A DNA stretch of 5,714 bases. Origin: Enterococcus diestrammenae (GTDB lineage Bacteria; Bacillota; Bacilli; Lactobacillales; Enterococcaceae). The stretch is from contig NZ_MAEI01000047.1 of assembly GCF_009933255.1 (NCBI RefSeq), forward strand, positions 1 to 5,714. Direction: 5' to 3'. A program made the translations under genes and the position numbers. Under the pieces are notes generated by a model. That model was not told the origin of the DNA. It saw only the letters and a list, made by a program, of their open reading frames with translations, and did not search any database. Below, piece after piece: positions 1 to 5,388 of this stretch (its first letter is position 1; every line of letters begins with the position of its first letter).

Positions 1-330
1 AATTATGAAATTAGCTCAGCTAGAAAAAGAATCGTCTATTATTTAATAGTAAATAGTTGATTATATAAGGTCAATCCTAATTTTTTTATCAAAATAATAA
101 ATTTTATGATTAAATAATTGTGAATTAAAAGTAAAAAATATTAAAGATATTTTATGGTTTAATACTTCATTACCAAAAATCATTTTTACTTGTCACCAAT
201 TGTAATTTACTTAAAGACATTTTTATTTTCAGTTTATGAACCGTTATTTAAAAAAAGAAAAAAACAAATTCGAACAAAAAAATTTAATATTACATTTTCT
301 AAAATTGGGTGTCTAAAATTTCAAGACTCA
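1..330. other. A+T-rich gene-free stretch downstream of purR
   Basis: This stretch is strikingly richer in A and T than the rest of the window and is full of short A and T runs. I find no reading frame with a credible ribosome binding site on either strand. The one longer frame, on the plus strand from a TTG near 190, has no Shine-Dalgarno sequence and runs through the purR terminator hairpin, so it is not annotated. A weak leftward promoter candidate is listed separately. No terminal inverted repeats, direct repeats or transposase fragments were seen. It may be the upstream region of a minus-strand gene lying beyond the left edge. Confidence 0.6.
46..74 (-). promoter_or_regulatory. weak candidate leftward promoter
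   Basis: On the minus strand a TTGACC box (69-74) is followed after 17 bases by TACTAT (46-51), which matches the sigma-A -35 box at five of six positions and the -10 box at four. A TATAAT hexamer also lies nearby at 60-65 but has no -35 box at normal spacing. In DNA this A+T rich such matches arise easily by chance. If real, it would drive a gene to the left of the window, which fits the strong terminator that isolates purR from that side. Confidence 0.25.
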
Positions 331-371
331 AAAAAAGATCAGTGGAGGTCTTTCTATCCACTGATCTTTTT
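330..371 (-). terminator. intrinsic terminator after purR (possibly bidirectional)
   Basis: A perfect 15-base-pair stem (332-346 with 357-371) closes a 10-base loop. Read on the minus strand it ends in a run of seven T residues (330-336), the classic Rho-independent form. It begins 29 bases after the purR stop codon. On the plus strand there is a five-T tail, so it could also stop transcription coming from the left. It shows that purR is the last gene of its transcript. Confidence 0.93.
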
Positions 372-399
372 CAATTCTTAATGACGCGAAACCTATTGC

Positions 400-1218
400 T
401 TACTCTTCAAAATAATTTCCTGGCACCACACTAATTGTTTTCGTGCGGGTATCTACATCTTCTACAAACAGTAAAGAAGTGTACTCATTGATTGCCCGAA
501 CACCCTTAAATTTTGCTTCAGCAAAGACAGTTACTCCAACCAAATCACACTCAAACTCCTCGATGAGACTCTTCATTCCGTTGACTGTACCGCCACCTTT
601 CATGAAGTCATCCACCACCAGGACTCGTGATCCTCGAGCCAAGCTGCGTTTTGAAAGTTCCATCTTCTCAATCCGTTCTGATGATCCAGAAACATAGTTT
701 ACACTTACTGTCGAGCCTTCCGTAATTTTAGAGTCTCGACGCACAATCACAAAGGGCACATTTAAATAGTAGGAAACTGCTTGGGCAATAGGAACTCCCT
801 TGGTCGCCACCGTCATCACCGCATCAATTTTTTGGTCGAGGTACTTAGACGCGATAATTCGCCCTACTTGTCGCAACAAATCCGGCTGTCCCAGTAAATC
901 CGACAAATACACATAGCCCCCTGGTAATAAACGATCTTGCTGACTCATCTCATCACACAGTTTCTCAATATAAGCTCGTGCATCTTCTTTGTTAATCTCC
1001 GGCACAAATAATACCCCACCGGCGGCTCCTGGAATCGTCTCTAAAATCCCGGTTCCTCGCATTTTAAAGGTCTTTTTCACAATAGCTAAATCTTCGGAAA
1101 TAGAAGATTTGGCTGATTCATAGCGTTTGGCAAAAAAGGTCAACGGTATCAATTCATGAGGATGCTCCAACAAGTAATGGGTCATGTCGATCAAGCGTTC
1201 ACTGCGCCGAATTTTCAA
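400..1218 (-). CDS. purR: purine operon regulator PurR
   Basis: This 272-residue cytoplasmic protein matches the length and architecture of the Firmicutes PurR family. These regulators bind PurBox DNA upstream of purine synthesis and transport genes and sense PRPP. Residues 1-75 form the winged-helix DNA-binding part, beginning MKIRRSERLIDMTHYLLEHP. The rest is a type I phosphoribosyltransferase fold. The PRPP-binding signature VLVVDDFMKGGGT lies at residues 199-211 with the paired aspartates D203 and D204, and the pyrophosphate loop TVATKGVPIA lies at 136-145. In known members the PRPP site serves for sensing, not catalysis. The start is a TTG eight bases after a strong AGGAGGT; the frame then gives the family-typical N-terminus. 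It is monocistronic here, with its own promoter region, a PurBox suggesting autoregulation, and a strong terminator. Homologues repress in Bacillus and activate in Lactococcus; the mode here cannot be read from the protein. Confidence 0.96.
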   Translation of the reverse strand: MKIRRSERLIDMTHYLLEHPHELIPLTFFAKRYESAKSSISEDLAIVKKTFKMRGTGILETIPGAAGGVLFVPEINKEDARAYIEKLCDEMSQQDRLLPGGYVYLSDLLGQPDLLRQVGRIIASKYLDQKIDAVMTVATKGVPIAQAVSYYLNVPFVIVRRDSKITEGSTVSVNYVSGSSERIEKMELSKRSLARGSRVLVVDDFMKGGGTVNGMKSLIEEFECDLVGVTVFAEAKFKGVRAINEYTSLLFVEDVDTRTKTISVVPGNYFEE

Positions 1219-1226
1219 AATTGTGT

Positions 1227-1233
1227 ACCTCCT
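1227..1233 (-). promoter_or_regulatory. strong ribosome binding site fixing the TTG start of purR
   Basis: The minus strand reads AGGAGGT, a near-perfect anti-Shine-Dalgarno match, eight bases before the TTG at 1216-1218. No ATG or GTG at suitable spacing competes with it, and translation from the TTG gives the conserved MKIRR N-terminus of the family. The non-ATG start is therefore well supported. Confidence 0.9.
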
Positions 1234-1249
1234 GTTATTTTCTCGCCTT

Positions 1250-1278
1250 ATTATACTGGTTAACCAGCAAAAAAGCTA
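1250..1278 (-). promoter_or_regulatory. probable purR promoter with a poor -35 box
   Basis: The minus strand has a perfect TATAAT at 1250-1255, which places the transcription start near 1243 and leaves a leader of about 25 bases before the TTG codon. At 17 bases spacing the -35 position reads TAGCTT (1273-1278), a poor match to TTGACA. A perfect -10 box with a weak -35 box and an upstream PurBox resembles the activator-dependent purine promoters described in Lactococcus. Activation here is an inference. Confidence 0.65.
1256..1267. repeat. perfect 12-base palindrome in the purR promoter spacer
   Basis: CTGGTTAACCAG is a perfect palindrome lying directly against the -10 box of the purR promoter, between the -10 and -35 positions. 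That is where repressor operators often sit. It does not resemble a PurBox. I cannot name a protein that binds it, and a chance palindrome cannot be ruled out. Confidence 0.5.
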
Positions 1279-1301
1279 TCATTTTATATGAATTTAGAGA
1301 A

Positions 1302-1314
1302 ATAGTTCGGTATT
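1302..1314 (-). promoter_or_regulatory. PurBox, PurR binding site upstream of purR
   Basis: The minus strand reads AATACCGAACTAT, which matches the published PurBox consensus AWWWCCGAACWWT at all 13 positions. Its centre lies about 65 bases upstream of the inferred purR transcription start. In Lactococcus the activating PurBoxes lie at roughly -76, so the position is broadly similar. Being in front of purR, it suggests autoregulation. No second full-match box in inverted orientation, as in the Bacillus double-box arrangement, is present nearby. Confidence 0.85.
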
Positions 1315-1410
1315 TGTCTATGATGGCAACGAAGGTTCTTTTTTATCAGTTTCATGCACGATCGCGTACTTACTTAGACCACAGGAGCTCATTTTCTCGT
1401 CAATATCAGA

Positions 1411-1454
1411 AAAAAAATCGAACTAGACCGATATTTACACGGCTAGTCCGATTT
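1411..1454 (-). terminator. intrinsic terminator of the Mur ligase-membrane protein operon
   Basis: The arms 1415-1430 and 1440-1454 pair as a 12-base stem with one mismatch, then a single-base bulge and three further G-C pairs, around a nine-base loop. On the minus strand the stem runs straight into a T tract (1411-1417), giving a strong Rho-independent terminator 22 bases after the stop codon of the membrane protein gene. It separates that operon from the purR promoter region. Confidence 0.92.
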
Positions 1455-1476
1455 GTTTACTAATCGAGATTCTATT

Positions 1477-1758
1477 TTATCCCCATTTTCCGCGGCGAGG
1501 TTGATGTTTATTGACGTAGCGTTTCGCCTTTTCATCGATTCGACTTGGCGAATCATCCGTATCGACTTCCCACGGATAAAGCCCCTCTTCATTTTTTTCA
1601 AACTGAGAAAAATCTTCTTCCTTCTGTTGGCGCTTTTTTTTGGTCAATTGCTGAACAATAAAACTTGTAGAAGTAATCAACAAAAAGAATATCAGCATGA
1701 TATGGCGTAGATTAATTTTTGAAATGCCTTCTGCGACTTGATTTAGCAAGTTAGACAT
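1477..1758 (-). CDS. small single-pass membrane protein, unknown function
   Basis: I do not recognise this 93-residue protein. Residues 1-19 are a short, mildly charged N-terminus, followed by a hydrophobic segment at about 20-38 (IMLIFFLLITSTSFIVQQL). Right after it comes the basic cluster TKKKRQQK, which by the positive-inside rule would place the long C-terminal tail in the cytoplasm. The tail is highly charged and rich in Lys, Glu, Asp and Arg, with an LYPWEVD patch at 60-66 and a basic end (HQPRRGKWG). It has no lipobox or cysteine and no cleavable signal peptide. The ATG follows GAAGGGGAG at about four bases, and the gene overlaps the end of the upstream ligase gene by 16 bases in another frame, so the two are probably translationally coupled. 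A role as membrane anchor or scaffold for the upstream enzyme is my inference. Confidence 0.85.
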   Translation of the reverse strand: MSNLLNQVAEGISKINLRHIMLIFFLLITSTSFIVQQLTKKKRQQKEEDFSQFEKNEEGLYPWEVDTDDSPSRIDEKAKRYVNKHQPRRGKWG

Positions 1759-4700
1759 ACTGCTCCCCTTCTTTCGCTGTCTTGCTTACTTAATAAACTC
1801 AGCAAACGTCCACTAACCTTATGATAATCACTAGCTGATACCGAGCCTTTCAGCAAAATCAGACTTTGTTCCGTCACTTCAGCTAAAATGGCGGCCACAT
1901 AGCTATCCATATCTTCAAAGTAGATGGCTGGTAGCTTTGTTTCTGCCACTACTGTCTTCATTCCTTCGCCGTACGCCAATAAAATATCAGCTCCTGAGGC
2001 ATCGATAATCGGTACTAACGTACGATGCAGGGGAATCATATGCGCCCCCAAGTCCGCTACTTGTCCCAACGCAAGAATCTTTCTTCCACTATAGTAAGGT
2101 AACTTTTCTGAAAAGGCTCGAATCCCATTAATCATGGAAGGAATCGCCGCATTATGGGTGTCATCTATGATTGCTACCTCATAGCCCTGCAAATACCCCT
2201 GATGCCACGCCATCACTTTCGGAAAGCTATGAAAATCTAGCATTCGTGGCAAATATTCCTCCAACTCCAAACCCAAACTAATCAACGTCAATACCGCTGC
2301 CAAAGAATTTTCGGCCATCCCTTCACTAGCCATTTCCATTTGATACGTATACCGACGATTTTTATATTCTACTGTCACCTCCGTCAAATTTTTCAATGAT
2401 TTAATTTGAATCAAACGTAAATCAGCCTTTTTCCCCTGTAAACTGTAGGTCAGAATGTTTGCTTTTCGAGACTTTGCCACATCCATCACAATTTGAAGTG
2501 CTTCTTCCTCAATATCCCCATTAATAATCGCCGTACCTCCGATCGACAAACCGTCAAATAGACGCGCTTTGACTTTTGCAATCACGGTAATATCACGCGT
2601 TCCCCGCATATGGGCGTAATCAACAGATGTCAGTATAGCGATATCAGGATGTACTATTTCTCCTTGTGGTCCCCGGTCACAACTATTTAACGCATTTAGG
2701 GAAACTTCCAAGAGCACAGCATCAGGATCTTGTGCTAATTTATTCAGATAAAGTGGAATAGCTAAGCGTGTATTGTGGTTTCCTCGGTTTTCTAATACTG
2801 AAAAATTGTGTTGTAATAGATGGCTTAACATCAGACGCAATGAACTTTTACCTACTGATCCAGTGATAGCAATAACCGGAAACTCATAACGCTTTCGTAA
2901 AAAAGATCCAGCTTCATGCATGAACTCCCATACATCCGGAACAACAAATTGTGGCAATTCATGCCGTAACTCTTCATATGGTCGAGAAGTTATAAGCAAG
3001 GCAATCTCTTCTTTTCTTTCTAAAATAAATGTTCGACGATCTGGCCATTTTGGTGTTTTCCCTGTTATTTCTTTAAGCTTTTCGTCGGATAAATCAATAA
3101 AAGCAAGGTTTGAATGCTTTCCTGAGGATACATCATTAGGGAAATATTCAAAATCAGAGATAATCAAATCTAATGCCAGCGAAGGTTCCAAAAATTCTCC
3201 AGTGAAGCTTGTAAAATCGCTCATCACTAACCCTCTTTTTTGTCGTGAGTTAACTGGCAACGATGGGATGCCTCTCTGTGAAGAGCTAGAATGTTTATCT
3301 CTAGTAGCTACTGTAGTCTGAGATTGGTCCCCTTCAATACTAGGCACAATATGAGCTGTTTGCTGTGATTGATTCAAGTCAACCTGGCGCATCTGAAACC
3401 CCTCGTCTTGCAGTAACCAAGTATAGTTAATCAATCCCGACAAGAAGTGTTCCGCATCATCAATTCGCATCCGAGTACGGTCGTGCCGGGCGTAAAATCC
3501 ATTGACGATAGTTTCCGGACGTGCGAAATAGATGGCATACTCTGGCCACATCACCCCTGTACGCAACTCATGTATTGCCCGTTTCTCGGTGACTTTACGC
3601 AAACGTTGGTACTCGGCCTCGGTAAAAAGCTCTCCTGCGTATGGAGACTCTTCAATCCGGCGAAACATTTTATTGGCAGCACAGAGCAACTCTAAAAATG
3701 TCGGATAGGCAGTATCTCGTCCTTCCATAAAGTTCAGATCCTCTAGCGCATTTTTGACTCCAAACTCATAGTATTCCCGTTTTGGCAAATATTGGGTCAA
3801 CTCATTCACCGAATAACTCAGCCAGTGGTCATGGTAGCGCTCATAACCATCCGCTACGTAACGGTCCATCAATAATTCGCCCAACTTCAGCCAACGATCA
3901 TCACCTGTCAATGGATACGCCCGCATAATGGCAAACAACGCTTCCCCATTGTAATAAATGATCCGGAAACGTTCCTTCGTTTCTAACGTCTCAAATAACA
4001 CATGACTGGTATGTCCTTCTTCATCGATAAAAGCATGCATTCCTTCTAATAAGTTCAGCATGGTTTCATGATAAAAATCATAACCGGTCAGCGATTCATA
4101 CTTCGCTAACGCCAAAATAGCAATCGCTTGCGCTCCAAGTTTCAATTCATACCCACTTTTTAACTTTTCCCCCACATAAATCACACCATCTACCGTTAAG
4201 CATAGATTTTTCAGTCCCCAATCCAAAGCACTTTCGACTTTTCGCAAAAGCTCTTCATGAGATTCCTCAGGTTGTTGCTTTTCTGTGTATTCAATCGTCT
4301 CCAGTAGTGCATACAGACTAGAAAAATGACGAACACTGTTGTAACTCGGAATTCGCTTATCATACGCCGGAAAATAGCCATAGGTAAACTTACCTTCTGA
4401 CCAAAGCTGGTCAAATAGAAAATCTCGTCCTCGCTCAATTGCCTCCTGTAAAATGACCGTCTGATTTTTCTCGTTCACTTGTCGCATTCCACGGCCAAAT
4501 CCCGTCTCCGTCAGTGGCCAAACTTTCCCTTCTTCAATAAAAATACCCGCCGTATCAAAAAAGTCCCACTCATCATCAAAGTAAGCTGCCACATCCGGCA
4601 CTACGCGACCAAAACGCCGCTTGATATAGCCTTTGATATTTTCGAGATTCAATTGTAAACGCGCTGCATTTTGCCCAATTTTATGATCTTTTTCCGGAAC

Positions 4701-5075
4701 AAGTAGTGCATTACCACTGATTTCATCAGGCAAAAAACTGCAACTTCCATCTTTTTTGAAAGCAACGCCTTGACTAAAGTAATTATTTCTCCCTGTCTGA
4801 TAAAAGCGACGAATTCCCTCACTAGCTGGTACGGTAACTGTCTTCGTTTGAATCTCGACCTTCGTCCATCGCAGTAAATGTGTTGTTTTTTGAAGGTAGC
4901 GCTCTGCCTTAACCCACGCTCGCTCAAAATCAGCACCACTCGTCCGCCAGACATCACCACGTTTGTTATTGCCACAAGTGGTGATATACAAAATCGTCTC
5001 AGGTGCACTAGTATCCACATATTGCAATAAATAATTCCGTACCTCTGCCAAGATTTCCCGCTTTGTTTGATTCAT
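1743..5075 (-). CDS. alpha/alpha-toroid-like domain fused to MurF-like Mur ligase
   Basis: This 1110-residue protein has three parts. Residues 1 to about 130 may be a small separate domain. About 160-556 is all-helical, with repeated aromatic and small-residue helices (NSVRHFSSLYALLE at 246-259, LGAQAIAILALA at 313-324, YYNGEALFAIMRAY at 374-387, HDHWLSYSVNEL at 415-426, AEHFLSGLINY at 541-551). This recalls alpha/alpha-toroid sugar-active folds such as unsaturated glucuronyl hydrolases or glucuronyl C5-epimerases; the family is not certain. A Gln/Ser-rich linker spans about 560-617. Residues 618-1110 are a MurF-like ATP-dependent amide ligase: P-loop GSVGKSS (739-745), ENRGNHNTRLAIPL (762-775), Mg-ligand region LLEVS (788-792), a probable carbamylated lysine K836, DDTHNAAIPSM (971-981) and LLKGSVS (1074-1080). 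Mur ligases join an amino acid or peptide to a carboxyl group using ATP. No signal peptide is seen, so it is probably cytoplasmic. I chose the ATG at 5073-5075 because GGAGTGA precedes it; the frame stays open upstream to a TTG at 5231, but that lies inside a terminator hairpin. Confidence 0.88.
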   Translation of the reverse strand: MNQTKREILAEVRNYLLQYVDTSAPETILYITTCGNNKRGDVWRTSGADFERAWVKAERYLQKTTHLLRWTKVEIQTKTVTVPASEGIRRFYQTGRNNYFSQGVAFKKDGSCSFLPDEISGNALLVPEKDHKIGQNAARLQLNLENIKGYIKRRFGRVVPDVAAYFDDEWDFFDTAGIFIEEGKVWPLTETGFGRGMRQVNEKNQTVILQEAIERGRDFLFDQLWSEGKFTYGYFPAYDKRIPSYNSVRHFSSLYALLETIEYTEKQQPEESHEELLRKVESALDWGLKNLCLTVDGVIYVGEKLKSGYELKLGAQAIAILALAKYESLTGYDFYHETMLNLLEGMHAFIDEEGHTSHVLFETLETKERFRIIYYNGEALFAIMRAYPLTGDDRWLKLGELLMDRYVADGYERYHDHWLSYSVNELTQYLPKREYYEFGVKNALEDLNFMEGRDTAYPTFLELLCAANKMFRRIEESPYAGELFTEAEYQRLRKVTEKRAIHELRTGVMWPEYAIYFARPETIVNGFYARHDRTRMRIDDAEHFLSGLINYTWLLQDEGFQMRQVDLNQSQQTAHIVPSIEGDQSQTTVATRDKHSSSSQRGIPSLPVNSRQKRGLVMSDFTSFTGEFLEPSLALDLIISDFEYFPNDVSSGKHSNLAFIDLSDEKLKEITGKTPKWPDRRTFILERKEEIALLITSRPYEELRHELPQFVVPDVWEFMHEAGSFLRKRYEFPVIAITGSVGKSSLRLMLSHLLQHNFSVLENRGNHNTRLAIPLYLNKLAQDPDAVLLEVSLNALNSCDRGPQGEIVHPDIAILTSVDYAHMRGTRDITVIAKVKARLFDGLSIGGTAIINGDIEEEALQIVMDVAKSRKANILTYSLQGKKADLRLIQIKSLKNLTEVTVEYKNRRYTYQMEMASEGMAENSLAAVLTLISLGLELEEYLPRMLDFHSFPKVMAWHQGYLQGYEVAIIDDTHNAAIPSMINGIRAFSEKLPYYSGRKILALGQVADLGAHMIPLHRTLVPIIDASGADILLAYGEGMKTVVAETKLPAIYFEDMDSYVAAILAEVTEQSLILLKGSVSASDYHKVSGRLLSLLSKQDSERRGAVCLTC
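3222..3240 (-). promoter_or_regulatory. internal ribosome binding site and ATG at the domain junction
   Basis: Inside the large gene the minus strand reads AAAAAGAGGG, then six bases, then ATG (3222-3224, residue 618). The GAGG core is a good Shine-Dalgarno match at normal spacing. The ATG sits exactly where the low-complexity linker ends and the Mur ligase part begins, and would yield a 493-residue ligase, close to ordinary MurF length. It could be an active internal start, or a relic of a former separate gene now fused to the one upstream. Confidence 0.55.
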
Positions 5076-5080
5076 TCGAT

Positions 5081-5087
5081 TCACTCC
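5081..5087 (-). promoter_or_regulatory. ribosome binding site fixing the ligase gene start
   Basis: GGAGTGA on the minus strand has its GGAG core eight bases before the ATG at 5073-5075. It supports this ATG over the in-frame TTG 156 bases upstream, which lacks a matching site and falls within the arm of the terminator hairpin. Confidence 0.8.
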
Positions 5088-5184
5088 ATTCAAAAGTTTT
5101 ATCAGTTTAACTCTTTTTCTTACCGTTCTTATTTCAGCAAAGGTTTCGCCAGCAATCAGATTAGAAAAACTGATTCTGTTACAC

Positions 5185-5235
5185 AAAAAACCTTTTGATT
5201 GGCCTTTGATGACTAATCCTAGGTCAATCAAAAGG
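5185..5235 (-). terminator. intrinsic terminator or attenuator upstream of the ligase gene
   Basis: The arms 5191-5205 and 5221-5235 form a 15-base-pair stem with one G-T position around a 15-base loop. On the minus strand the stem is followed by six T residues (5185-5190). This is a strong Rho-independent terminator. It lies about 150 bases after the surface protein stop codon and 110 bases before the ligase start. It may simply end surface protein transcription, or act as a leader attenuator if the ligase operon promoter lies further upstream. Confidence 0.85.
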
Positions 5236-5337
5236 ACTTCATGGATAGAATCATCTCTATCTGATTTTTGGTGTTATTCCTCTACAAAATAAGATACGAC
5301 ATTCATTTTGATTTCCGTTTTTACTTTTTTAGGAAAT

Positions 5338-5374
5338 GGAAGGGTGATTGCTTTCAATAGCCAATCACCCTTCT
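5338..5374 (-). terminator. hairpin just downstream of the surface protein gene
   Basis: The arms 5339-5350 and 5362-5373 pair perfectly over 12 bases around an 11-base loop, with a G-T closing pair outside. It starts 15 bases past the stop codon of the LPQTG protein, a usual place for a terminator, but on the minus strand it is followed by mixed sequence and not a T run. It may be an imperfect terminator or an RNA-stabilising 3' structure backed up by the T-tailed terminator further on. Confidence 0.55.
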
Positions 5375-5388
5375 TCAATCCCTATTTA

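Larger units (their letters stand above)
5076..5388. other. gene-free leader region between surface protein and ligase genes
   Basis: This stretch of about 310 bases holds a hairpin just after the surface protein gene (5338-5374), a small hairpin at 5244-5261 (GATAGA and TCTATC arms), the strong terminator hairpin at 5185-5235 and a weak hairpin at 5154-5175. I find no convincing sigma-A promoter between the terminator and the ligase gene; the nearest match, TTGCTG with TAAGAA at 18 bases spacing, is poor. A 34-codon frame from a TTG at 5376-5378 to a stop at 5274-5276 has no well-placed ribosome binding site and is not called as a gene. Confidence 0.6.

Noticed and set aside
10..24. TTAGCTCAGCTAG resembles the D-arm of a tRNA
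   Set aside because: No acceptor stem, anticodon arm or T-arm with GTTC follows; the downstream sequence is A+T rich and cannot fold as a tRNA.
190..381. Plus-strand 63-codon open frame in the A+T-rich region
   Set aside because: It begins at TTG without a ribosome binding site, has Lys/Phe-rich composition typical of random A+T-rich DNA, and runs through the purR terminator hairpin.
1413..1425. Second PurBox-like sequence AAAATCGAACTAG
   Set aside because: It misses the consensus at two positions including a core C, and lies inside the stem of the operon terminator, which explains it better.
2920..3321. 133-codon plus-strand frame opposite the ligase gene
   Set aside because: It is antisense to well-supported Mur ligase and linker coding sequence, is Ser/Asn-rich as expected of an antisense shadow, and has no convincing start.
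4649..5020. 123-codon minus-strand frame overlapping the ligase fusion
   Set aside because: It lies wholly inside the 1110-residue gene in another frame, shows no family resemblance and lacks its own initiation signals.
5076..5231. 52-codon N-terminal extension of the ligase fusion to a TTG
   Set aside because: The TTG lies within the right arm of the terminator stem and has no well-placed ribosome binding site, while the ATG at 5073-5075 has GGAGTGA.
5274..5378. 34-codon minus-strand frame, possible small basic peptide
   Set aside because: It starts at TTG with no properly spaced ribosome binding site, and its first part is the hairpin after the surface protein gene. The frame is short enough to be chance.
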